Source: Leptolyngbya sp. PCC 7375 (lineage in GTDB: Bacteria > Cyanobacteriota > Cyanobacteriia > Phormidesmidales > Phormidesmidaceae). From it: DNA of 64,000 nt. A program made the translations under genes and the position numbers. The notes beneath the pieces were generated by a model, which was not told where the DNA came from, did no database searches, and worked only from the letters and a program-made list of their open reading frames with translations. The stretch covers positions 253,555 through 317,554 of the forward strand of contig NZ_JH993795.1 of assembly GCF_000316115.1 (NCBI RefSeq), written 5' to 3'. Numbering within the stretch: the first letter of the stretch is position 1; the number at the start of each line of letters is the position of its first letter. Positions 47,406 to 54,476 of this stretch are shown here, one piece after another.

Positions 47406-47640
47406 AGGTGAAATACAGGTAAACACAGACCGCATGCGTCAAGCACGCATGGATTTACACATCAATTTATGTTGATATTACGGACACGTAGCCTTCTTTG
47501 TGCCACTCAGACTCTCTGTCTACCTAGTTCAATGGATTACAAACTGAAGCTCTCCATTCAACAAACTAATATATCAACCACACTCGCCCCCACTCTGACT
47601 ACTACATAACCACAAAAAAAGGGGCCGAAGCCCCACGCCG

Positions 47641-47994
47641 CTAGTAAGCCGACGGCGTATGAACCACCACCCGAACACGCCCCCCACGCTGGCCGCCAGA
47701 CAACCGAATGGAGCCCTGAGGCACCGTGACCGGAACCGAAACCATAAAGCGACCTGGCCCACCAGCAGGAACCGACCGGACCAAAACCGAGTAACCAACC
47801 ACCGCCGCCCAGCGCTGAGCGAAAAAGGTAGGCAAAAAGCCAAACCAGCACTCGGCCACGTAGCCGGTAAACGAGCGCTCGGACTCGCGCCAGCAGCACT
47901 CGACGGCACCGTACTCAGCCGCTAAACCAGACACAAACTCAAATGGGACAGAACGCATAACACTAAACCAACGCAACGCGATCCATTCACCCAA
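47641..47994 (-). CDS. small hypothetical protein, Val/Arg-rich
   Basis: 117 aa. The minus frame reads as a plausible protein (VPFEFVSGLAAEYGAVECCW, RFMVSVPVTVPQGSIRLSGG, ending VVVHTPSAY). Other frames over the same stretch are low-complexity. The region is GC-rich and, on the plus strand, T-poor like 40.1-41.1 kb. No family recognised; start uncertain. 47995-48426 beyond it shows no gene. Confidence 0.45.
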   Translation of the reverse strand: MGEWIALRWFSVMRSVPFEFVSGLAAEYGAVECCWRESERSFTGYVAECWFGFLPTFFAQRWAAVVGYSVLVRSVPAGGPGRFMVSVPVTVPQGSIRLSGGQRGGRVRVVVHTPSAY

Positions 47995-48426
47995 TGCTTT
48001 GCATTGCTACCGCTGACTCATGTCAAGCGCACTGACAGACGGAGTACGATAGCGATCTCAACGGTCCAATCCCTTGTTAACGGAGGCTGGCAGCTTGGCT
48101 TGAACAGCGCGATGACGGGTAACCTTGAGCGGCTGTGGTGGTGGTAATTCTGTTGGCAACGCGCAGGCCTACAGACGATGCACATACAACGTTGTAACGA
48201 GAGTGCAAGCCAAGTTAGTAAACGTGTTGCAGTCATTTTTTGGAGCTGCTCCCAGAGAAGCTGATTGGTGAAGGAACAACGAATATAGGTAGCCCATGCC
48301 CAGCAAAAGAGTTAAAGATTGTAACAATCAATAGGTACCTAAGCGGGTACTTTTATCACCTGTTTCCTGGAAGTTTTAGAAATAACTAGTATCAACAATC
48401 AAATAGTATTAAAAGGACAAAATGTA

Positions 48427-48585
48427 ATGAATGATTTTCTTAGTGCTTTCTTGCACAAAGCGGCTATAGGAACAGGTGCTGTTTCTGTTCTCACAGCTTT
48501 TTCTGGTCAAATTCTAGCAGGTATATTAGGATTAATTATTGCTTTTGGTTTCTATATTTTGGCAGAAAAAGTAAATCCTCAATAG
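48427..48585 (+). CDS. 52-aa single-TM peptide
   Basis: MNDFLSAFLHKAAIGTGAVS then a hydrophobic segment (GQILAGILGLIIAFGFYILA) and EKVNPQ. AAAAGGACAAAA gives a modest ribosome site. AGTTAGGTG/CACCTAACT at ~48597-48630 forms a stem after the stop. Small hydrophobic peptides on plasmids can be type I toxins, but nothing specific supports that here. Confidence 0.55.
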   Translation: MNDFLSAFLHKAAIGTGAVSVLTAFSGQILAGILGLIIAFGFYILAEKVNPQ

Positions 48586-48675
48586 ATAAAACCCTTAGTT
48601 AGGTGGACTACCCCAACAACTCACCTAACTAAATCTGCTACTACATTGCTGCACCTTTTGAGGTAAAAACCTCAG

Positions 48676-48702
48676 CAAAAAGCCCCAGCGATGGCTAGGG
48701 CC
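48676..48702 (-). terminator. terminator of the overlapping pair copy 2
   Basis: On the minus strand CCCTAGC-CATC-GCTGGGG (one mismatch) is followed by CTTTTTGC. It lies ~65 bp after the gene ending at 48766. Confidence 0.65.
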
Positions 48703-48765
48703 AAGTTAGTACTATTCCATTAGCACTAGGTTAACAAGGAAGTTGAGATCGCAACGCCCAAACAC

Positions 48766-49212
48766 TTACCAAGGTAACCACTTCCGCGTCTGCTTCGCCT
48801 GTTGTTTGACAACAGCCTGGATACGCTCGTTGACTTCCCTCTGCGTTTCACCACCAATGGAGACCTCTAACCGCTCTAGCTCATTAGCTGATAGGGATTC
48901 ATTCACCATATAGGCTTCCTGAGCCGCCTGGGGTAGTGTATGCCGTCTACCCCGCTTAGCACCAGTCCCTTGGTAAAGCTCATCAACCTCACAGTCAAAC
49001 AATTCTCTTGTTTCTTCAACAATAGAGTTTTGATAGGCATCCTCATCACCACCATTCGCCTGGATAGAATTGGTAAAGCGCCTGAAGACAATAGCTCCGT
49101 CAACGCGCTTACGCGGCGGTGTTAACTCCTGGGATTGCCCCAGCAAATCCATCTGTGTTTCCGAACCTTCGATTTCGTCCTTCTCGCTCTGCCACCAACT
49201 CAAAAAACCCAT
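48766..49212 (-). CDS. hypothetical protein, second gene of overlapping pair, copy 2, with LPW tail
   Basis: 148 aa. Starts MGFLSWWQSEKDEIEG inside the upstream gene in the +1 frame (104-bp overlap). The conserved core is FRRFTNSIQANGGDEDAYQN then EETRELFDCEVDELYQGTGA and AYMVNESLSANELERLE. It ends KQTRKWLPW. Duplicate of 36465-36902. The same offset of start and frame in both copies shows the overlap is ancestral. Confidence 0.7.
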   Translation of the reverse strand: MGFLSWWQSEKDEIEGSETQMDLLGQSQELTPPRKRVDGAIVFRRFTNSIQANGGDEDAYQNSIVEETRELFDCEVDELYQGTGAKRGRRHTLPQAAQEAYMVNESLSANELERLEVSIGGETQREVNERIQAVVKQQAKQTRKWLPW

Positions 49213-49609
49213 TGGCTTCTTCTCTCTCTTGATTGCTGAAATCTTGACTGTACAGATCTTCTAGACCACCTTTGATAATCTCTAGAGCATCGGGATACAT
49301 CAAAAACTCATCTAGAATCTGATGCCGATATTCATAGTCCCAACGGTCGGGTCTGAAATTAAACGTGATAGTCAGCAATGACCAGGAATCTAAGCAGCTC
49401 TTGTAGGCCAGCATCGCCCGAAACCGACAGAGGGCTTTAATCCAGGTCTCTTTACGCCTACGATCACCAAAGCTAGACACTTCGCGCTTGAAATTCTCAG
49501 GCTGTAGAACACCGTCATCTTTCCAGGAGTTCAACGTATCCCAAGTCTCTCTAGCTCTGATTTTTAGCTCCGGCAGCTTCATAGCGTCCAATGGTTTTAT
49601 CTTATGCAT
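49109..49609 (-). CDS. hypothetical protein, first gene of overlapping pair, copy 2
   Basis: 166 aa. Shares LNSWK, SSFGDRRRKETWIKALCRF and YEYRHQILDEFLMYPDALEI with 36086-36538. The C-terminal ~35 residues after QEREEANG lie in the overlap and are unrelated to those of copy 1, so only the upstream part is likely under selection in this frame. The ATG at 49609 or the one at residue 10. Confidence 0.7.
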   Translation of the reverse strand: MHKIKPLDAMKLPELKIRARETWDTLNSWKDDGVLQPENFKREVSSFGDRRRKETWIKALCRFRAMLAYKSCLDSWSLLTITFNFRPDRWDYEYRHQILDEFLMYPDALEIIKGGLEDLYSQDFSNQEREEANGFFELVAEREGRNRRFGNTDGFAGAIPGVNTAA

Positions 49610-49623
49610 AGGTTAACGCGCTC

Positions 49624-49977
49624 CTAGTCGCCTGAATCACTGAATTTAAGGCCCGTTGCAGTTTTACCCGCATACTGAATCGCTGCCCATCGACCATTGG
49701 GCAATCCGTAATAGTCAGACGTACTATCCCGATAGGCTGGGAAGCCAAATCGGTCAGAGATAGCCTCATAGGACTGAGGGAACTGGAGATATAGCAATGC
49801 TTTTATGTCTGCCTCGCTCAGCTCACCGTCTACACCGTAAGGTTGAATACCAGCGGGCGGCACGGCGGAGGGTTCTACGGCTTCAACGGCTGGCGGCTGT
49901 AGAATCTGGTTTAGATCTTCTGGGCAGCTGGTTGTTGCGATCGCAATCCACAACAGTCCCACAATATTTCGCGTCAC
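49624..49977 (-). CDS. putative small lipoprotein
   Basis: 117 aa. Signal-like start MTRNIVGLLWIAIATTSCPE with Cys18 as a possible lipidation site, a Pro/Val linker, then DIKALLYLQFPQSYEAISDR FGFPAYRDSTSDYYGLPNGR, reminiscent of SmpA/BamE-like small outer-membrane domains. Its ATG overlaps the stop of the upstream gene by four bases (ATGA). Confidence 0.6.
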   Translation of the reverse strand: MTRNIVGLLWIAIATTSCPEDLNQILQPPAVEAVEPSAVPPAGIQPYGVDGELSEADIKALLYLQFPQSYEAISDRFGFPAYRDSTSDYYGLPNGRWAAIQYAGKTATGLKFSDSGD

Positions 49978-50546
49978 TGGCCACCTCCCATGCGTCGCTG
50001 CTTCAGGGAATTAATGGTCTGCAACTCGGCCTGTAGTTCGGCTTGATAGAGCATTACTGCCCGCTGCTTTCCTCGGGCTACAGCAGCCTTTAAATCGGCT
50101 TCCGATAGGTTGCCTTCGGCGGTGTTAGCCTGATCAATCAGGCTCTCTAAACTCTGAAGCTGCTGAGCAACGGATAGTTCTAGCTCATTGGTTTGGGTCT
50201 GGCGCAAAGCCAAAACATTACCCACCTCCTCGGGCATGAGTTCGCCTTCGATGACGCCAGCGCTTTCCCATTCATGGGCATAGCGGGCTTTGGTGTCGAT
50301 GACCCATTGGTTGCGATCGCAAAGTTTCACCTCAGCAAACTCACCAAACAAGGTCCGGGCCAGCTCGGAATATCCCCGGTCATCCTTGAGTAATTCAGCC
50401 GGTGCCACCTTAACCAACCACTCAAACCATCGAGTTCGCACAGTAGACTCAGCCACATTGTGCGTTTGTGCGATTGACTGTGCGGAATAGTGCGCGGATG
50501 CGTGCGGTTGAATGTCCGCAACAGTGCGCGGATTTGTGCTATTCAT
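49974..50546 (-). CDS. HTH and coiled-coil DNA-binding protein
   Basis: 190 aa. YSAQSIAQTHNVAESTVRTR WFEWL (~20-45) is a helix-turn-helix. The second half is a long coiled coil (LSVAQQLQSLESLIDQANTA ... YQAELQAELQTINSLKQRR). This shape recalls plasmid KfrA-like or phage regulator proteins. It is translationally coupled to the lipoprotein gene. Direct repeats GTGCGxxx precede it (~50485-50640) and may be its operator. Confidence 0.6.
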   Translation of the reverse strand: MNSTNPRTVADIQPHASAHYSAQSIAQTHNVAESTVRTRWFEWLVKVAPAELLKDDRGYSELARTLFGEFAEVKLCDRNQWVIDTKARYAHEWESAGVIEGELMPEEVGNVLALRQTQTNELELSVAQQLQSLESLIDQANTAEGNLSEADLKAAVARGKQRAVMLYQAELQAELQTINSLKQRRMGGGQ

Positions 50547-50785
50547 AGATTAAATCCTTTTCCTACAAGGGTTTCAGCGTGTGAGCCAGATGCGCGCCTG
50601 ATAGTGCTTGGTCGTGCGATCAGGTGTGCGGCTCACGCACAAATATCTTATATCAAAACTCCAGACACCTCACAAGACAATTTCTAAAACATCTATATAC
50701 CAGTCACTACAAAGCCAGACAACAAAAAGGACATCTCGTTTCATTACCCTAGTCGATACACTATCCCTGTTGCATTGGTTGGACG

Positions 50786-51340
50786 ATGAGTGAACTTGAT
50801 GGGCTACCAGTTGCATCCCTGATGGAGCGATATGGGGTAAATCGGTCTCAAATTTACGTAAGGTTGGATGCTATCAAGAAAATTGATCCATCCCTGGTTC
50901 CCGTTAGACGTGGACGACGGTCCTTTGTCAGCAGTGAACTACTAGGCCACTTAGATAGCATTGCGGCACTACTACAGCAGGGGCTCACCACTGATGAAGC
51001 CGCTGAACAAGTGCTAGGAGCTACAGGCCAATCCTCTACTCAACCAGACGTCTGGCCGGACAGTCTGGCCAGACAGGACAGTTCAGACCTATCTACTCGT
51101 GATCTAATTGGATTACTGCTAGCCAATGCTCAGCGGCCAGTGGCTCCCAAAGATCGGCTAGCCATGTTTAAGGATCTTCAGGCCATTGTTGACCATGACT
51201 GGAGGCCAAGCACAAGCCAGCTATGCGAAATTCTTGAACTCTCTAGTCTCAGTGGAAATGAGTTTGAGCGTTACGGGTTCCGATTCATTCGACAAGGGAA
51301 AAATGGGACAGAATCGGCATGGAAAGTTGAAAGGGCTTAA
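50786..51340 (+). CDS. MerR-like/HTH regulator
   Basis: 184 aa. LMERYGVNRSQIYVRLDAIK (~12-32) followed by VRRGRRSFVSSELLGHLDSI is a winged-helix, MerR-like DNA-binding start. A dimerisation-like helical region follows (LLQQGLTTDEAAEQVLG) and a C-terminal part ends SAWKVERA. Convergent with the partition genes. It may regulate plasmid maintenance. Confidence 0.6.
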   Translation: MSELDGLPVASLMERYGVNRSQIYVRLDAIKKIDPSLVPVRRGRRSFVSSELLGHLDSIAALLQQGLTTDEAAEQVLGATGQSSTQPDVWPDSLARQDSSDLSTRDLIGLLLANAQRPVAPKDRLAMFKDLQAIVDHDWRPSTSQLCEILELSSLSGNEFERYGFRFIRQGKNGTESAWKVERA

Positions 51341-51387
51341 ATTTTGCGATTCTCTAAGGAGAGGCTTCGCCAACGCATCTTCAGCGG

Positions 51388-51666
51388 TCAATCACTCAAC
51401 GCCCACTCGATCAAAGCTTCAATCACAGCCCGCTTACTCACCTGCTTTTCTGCACATCGACGCTTCAGGCGATTATGCAGACTCCGCCGAATCTCCACGT
51501 TTAAACGGTCGGTCGCTTCTGGCTCTTCATCATCAAACTGCGCCCAAAATTCACCTGCACCCTCACTGGCATCTACTGAAGTAACTTTATCCGTATCAGC
51601 TTCAACCGCTTTAGCATCGGTGCTAGCAACCCCTAACAGATCATCAAATCGAGTCTTTTTAGCCAT
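51388..51666 (-). CDS. ribbon-helix-helix partition partner (ParB/ParG-like)
   Basis: 92 aa. Flexible acidic N-terminus, then DRLNVEIRRSLHNRLKRRCA EKQVSKRAVIEALIEWAL, a ribbon-helix-helix domain. It directly follows parA with a 26-bp gap, so it is the expected centromere-binding partner of a type Ib partition system. CAAATGATTATT near its start matches the palindrome upstream of parA. Confidence 0.75.
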   Translation of the reverse strand: MAKKTRFDDLLGVASTDAKAVEADTDKVTSVDASEGAGEFWAQFDDEEPEATDRLNVEIRRSLHNRLKRRCAEKQVSKRAVIEALIEWALSD

Positions 51667-51692
51667 GATTAAACCAATGATTAATCAAATGA

Positions 51693-52295
51693 TTATTGGA
51701 GTATAGTTCCTAATTCCTTCCCAACTTCAACCCAATCACGCCAATAGGTCGGCATCCTTCCTGTCCCAGCCGACATGTCCGCCCCCGACTCACTCGCCTG
51801 AACATAGACCTTTGATTTACGAATTAATCGTTCGAAACAGGGGACACCTGCCCTCACCAATGCATCACGGGCATCGACGCCATCGCGTTGAGGATTAGGC
51901 GGCGTCATCGTAACGAGTGCCATCATGTGACCATTACCTGTTGCCTCAGCTGCAACTCTACCGGTAGATTTCAGCGCTAAAGGTTCCGGTGATGTTGGCA
52001 CAATCAACAAATCCGAACCTTTGCAAAGTGCAGCCACTTCCCCCGCATCTGGTGCAGCCTGACTATCAATGACCACATGCTGATACTTGCCTGACATTAA
52101 CAGCGGTCTTGCTTCAGCTTCTAATCGAACATCAAACGGTAGGTTGTCATAACTGGCCCACTGAATAGCGGATTTATTCTGATCGCTATCAATCAGCAGA
52201 ACCTTGCCTTCTTTAGATAGCAAGATGGCTACCGCGATGGCCGTGGTCGTCTTACCAACGCCACCTTTGAAATTCGTAATTGCAACTATGGCCAC
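51693..52295 (-). CDS. parA: ParA-family partition ATPase
   Basis: 200 aa, without an N-terminal DNA-binding domain (small type Ib class). Deviant Walker A ITNFKGGVGKTTTAIAVAIL, Walker A' VLLIDSDQNKSAIQWA, and YQHVVIDSQAAPD. It moves plasmid copies along the nucleoid together with the downstream ribbon-helix-helix protein. The ATG at 52295 is preceded by CCTTGTGGGAG. Confidence 0.93.
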   Translation of the reverse strand: MAIVAITNFKGGVGKTTTAIAVAILLSKEGKVLLIDSDQNKSAIQWASYDNLPFDVRLEAEARPLLMSGKYQHVVIDSQAAPDAGEVAALCKGSDLLIVPTSPEPLALKSTGRVAAEATGNGHMMALVTMTPPNPQRDGVDARDALVRAGVPCFERLIRKSKVYVQASESGADMSAGTGRMPTYWRDWVEVGKELGTILQ

Positions 52296-52370
52296 GGTCT
52301 AGATACTCCCACAAGGAATATCTAAAAATACAGCATGAGTTCAATAGCGCAAACCATGCTGTAATCAAAC

Positions 52371-52410
52371 AATCAATCAAATGATTATTGTAATAATCAT
52401 TTGATTGATT
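52371..52410. promoter_or_regulatory. 40-bp palindrome upstream of parA, candidate parS/operator
   Basis: AATCAATCAAATGATTATT and its exact inverse surround GT. The core CAAATGATTATT recurs at the parA-parB junction (~51676-51698, as ATTAATCAAATGATTATT). It is probably the centromere and autoregulatory operator of the partition pair. Confidence 0.7.
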
Positions 52411-52441
52411 AACGTTGTCATCTATTGTGCAGGATACTTAC

Positions 52442-52588
52442 ATGACAAATGAGACGTTGGCTAGCTTTGAACTGGAGCGGATGGAAGGCTCCAGCGGCGG
52501 TGAGTCGCAAGAAGCGGTGAACGATACAATCGTAGGCTCGGTGCGGCAGACGAGTAGGGAAACGAGAAGGAATTGGTTGCCTTGGTGA
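52442..52588 (+). CDS. 48-aa hypothetical peptide with LPW tail
   Basis: MTNETLASFELERMEGSSGG, a Ser/Glu/Arg-rich middle, ending RETRRNWLPW. Divergent from parA and starting 31 bp after the palindrome. The end matches those of the overlapping-pair proteins (KTRNRLPW, QTRKWLPW) and the protein at 40454-40744. No ribosome site of note. It may be a real small protein or the tail of a decayed gene. Confidence 0.4.
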   Translation: MTNETLASFELERMEGSSGGESQEAVNDTIVGSVRQTSRETRRNWLPW

Positions 52589-52810
52589 TAGGTGGGGTTG
52601 CGATCGCAAATTTCATATCGCCTCCAAACTTGAGATCGCATGACTTTTACTCATGCGATCTCAACATAGGAAGTACCGTTCCGGACAATATCTAAATATT
52701 TTGTAGTATGCTCATAAGCCCCAAAAATATCTTCACATGTATTTTTTGGCTTGTTTGAATCCAGTGCATCTATCAGTTCCATTCCAATCACCATTCAAGG
52801 AAGGTACGCT

Positions 52811-53386
52811 TTGTTTAAAGCACTGTTGAGTTCAACATTACTGGCAGCTGTGAGTGTAGCCACGATAAGGGTTTCCCCTTCAAGTGCTGCAATTATTAAA
52901 CCCCCATCTGGAAATAGCTATGAGGTTACTACATTTACTGGGACATTCTTGGAACTTGAAGCCTTCACTAAAGGGCTAGATAACTTAGCGCCATTAGGCT
53001 CTTTTGGACAGGGCGAAATAGCCAGCTTAGTAAAGACAGATCTTGGAACCCAAACGTTTCCAGATCCATCCTTTGGCAGCCGAACCGCTGGCCCATTATT
53101 TGTTTATAGACGCTCACCTGATTTACTCGCAGCTTTCTGGGATGTTACCCCTGGCACAGTAGTTCCTGAGTCATTGCAAACACGAAGATTTAGCAGACTA
53201 GAAACTCATCTCTACGGGGTTGTTAGAAGAGCCACCGATGAAGTACCCGGTGTCCCCGATCCCACACCAGGTCCATCACCCATACCAGGGGACCCTGACC
53301 CTATACCTACTCCAGCGCTTCTGCCTGGGCTAATCGGCATGGGTGCTGCTGCATTGCGAAAGAAAAGGAGCGAGATCAAAGCTTGA
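52811..53386 (+). CDS. exported PTPA-CTERM-type protein
   Basis: 191 aa from TTG 52811, chosen because AGGAAGG lies six bases upstream and a signal peptide follows at once (FKALLSSTLLAAVSVATIRV ... SSAA). The frame extends up to 52751 without support. After a beta-rich middle and a Pro/Asp linker the C-terminus PIPTPALLPGLIGMGAAALR KKR is the tripartite PTPA-CTERM sorting signal (motif, hydrophobic helix, basic end), known in cyanobacteria. Expected fate: sorted to the cell surface by an exosortase-like system. Confidence 0.82.
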   Translation: MFKALLSSTLLAAVSVATIRVSPSSAAIIKPPSGNSYEVTTFTGTFLELEAFTKGLDNLAPLGSFGQGEIASLVKTDLGTQTFPDPSFGSRTAGPLFVYRRSPDLLAAFWDVTPGTVVPESLQTRRFSRLETHLYGVVRRATDEVPGVPDPTPGPSPIPGDPDPIPTPALLPGLIGMGAAALRKKRSEIKA

Positions 53387-53465
53387 TCTAACACAGTCAC
53401 GTTGTTAGTACTCATTCATTATGAAAGCCTTCTCATTTAGGGGCTTTCATAATGGAAAAACATAC

Positions 53466-54014
53466 TCACAGCTTAGAAATCGCATCCTCTAGCTGCTTCG
53501 GCTGCACGGCCAAATATCGTTGTAACGACCCCAAATCACTGTGCCCCGAAATCTCCTGCACCAACCGCAACGGAATCCCCGCATTCGACATCTTCGTCAA
53601 CGCCGAACGTCGGAAACTATGGGTGCTATACCCCACCAATCCCAAACGGTCACAGGCAATTCGTAATGCCTTATCGCACGCCTGCCGCGAGATCGACCCT
53701 GCTCCACGCCCCCGATGACCACTGGGAAATAGATTCCCCGTCGTCGGTAACGCGGCCGTTTGCAATATTGCCCTCAACGTCGGATGCATCGGAGCCTCGC
53801 GGGTCTGTTTGGTCTTCGTATTCCCGCGTCGAAACACAATGGCATTGTTCACTAGATCTTCCGCTCGTAGCTGCCGCGCTTCACTGACTCGACAGCCGGT
53901 ATAACGACAAATCGAAAATAACGCCCGCATCCGCAAACTCATTTCACCGAGCACCTGGTCCAACTGCTCATCGGTAAAAATTTCGGCTTGTCCGTTGCGA
54001 TCGCACTTAGTCAC
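53466..54014 (-). CDS. minimal tyrosine recombinase (plasmid resolvase-like)
   Basis: 182 aa, only a catalytic domain. The active-site residues are in order: R in YTGCRVSEARQL, K near GNTKTKQTREAPM, H-x-x-R in YSTHSFRRSALTKM, H in VQEISGHSDLGS and Y in LQRYLAV. It lacks the N-terminal SAM-like domain of XerC/D. It could resolve plasmid multimers or serve an integrated element. No attachment sites were recognised. Confidence 0.88.
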   Translation of the reverse strand: MTKCDRNGQAEIFTDEQLDQVLGEMSLRMRALFSICRYTGCRVSEARQLRAEDLVNNAIVFRRGNTKTKQTREAPMHPTLRAILQTAALPTTGNLFPSGHRGRGAGSISRQACDKALRIACDRLGLVGYSTHSFRRSALTKMSNAGIPLRLVQEISGHSDLGSLQRYLAVQPKQLEDAISKL

Positions 54015-54166
54015 GGTCTAAGTTGCTCTTTTATAGAAATTAGCAACTTTAGAATACCCAATTTTCAACTGGTTGGCTGAAACGACCAAAACTCGTGGTT
54101 TCTTATTGAGAATAGCCATAGGTAAAAATAAACTGTCACATAGGGCTTAGCTCAATGTACGCAGGT

Positions 54167-54261
54167 GTTTACACGGTTAACAGCGTTAACGGTTTTCAGC
54201 CATAAAAAGAATGCCTATGGTCGATGAACCATGGGTTAACGCTGTTTACACTGTTTACACC
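54167..54261 (+). promoter_or_regulatory. two triplets of 9-bp repeats, operator of the RHH gene
   Basis: 54167-54193 holds GTTTACACG, GTTAACAGC, GTTAACGGT in tandem. 54235-54261 holds GTTAACGCT, GTTTACACT, GTTTACACC in tandem, ending exactly at the ATG (54262). The consensus is GTTWAC plus three bases. Tandem short sites are typical for cooperative ribbon-helix-helix repressors, so autoregulation is likely. Confidence 0.75.
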
Positions 54262-54474
54262 ATGAGCAAGCCCATCGCCGCCGCCCGTATTCCCCATAGT
54301 TGGGACGAGCAGATACGTGCGATCGCAACCGAAACCGGTCGCACACCAAGTGAGGTGGTTAAAGAAGCCATTGGACTGTATCTAGAGAAAACAGACCCCA
54401 ATGGTGTAGCATCCATGGCACGACGGCTTACTACCTTAGAAAAGCAGGTCAAAAAGTTGGTGCAGCTGGTGTAA
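54262..54474 (+). CDS. CopG-like ribbon-helix-helix regulator
   Basis: 70 aa from ATG 54262 (MSKPIAAARIPHSWDEQIRA); an upstream start at 54211 would run through the operator repeats and is rejected. Ribbon-helix-helix: AAARIPHSWDEQIRAIATET GRTPSEVVKEAIGLYL, then a short coiled coil. It ends two bases before the NERD-helicase gene, so they form an operon and it probably represses it. Confidence 0.8.
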   Translation: MSKPIAAARIPHSWDEQIRAIATETGRTPSEVVKEAIGLYLEKTDPNGVASMARRLTTLEKQVKKLVQLV

Positions 54475-54476
54475 CA

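Noticed and set aside
52751..52810. Earlier TTG start for the PTPA-CTERM protein
   Set aside because: It would place 20 polar residues before the signal peptide; AGGAAGG supports the TTG at 52811.
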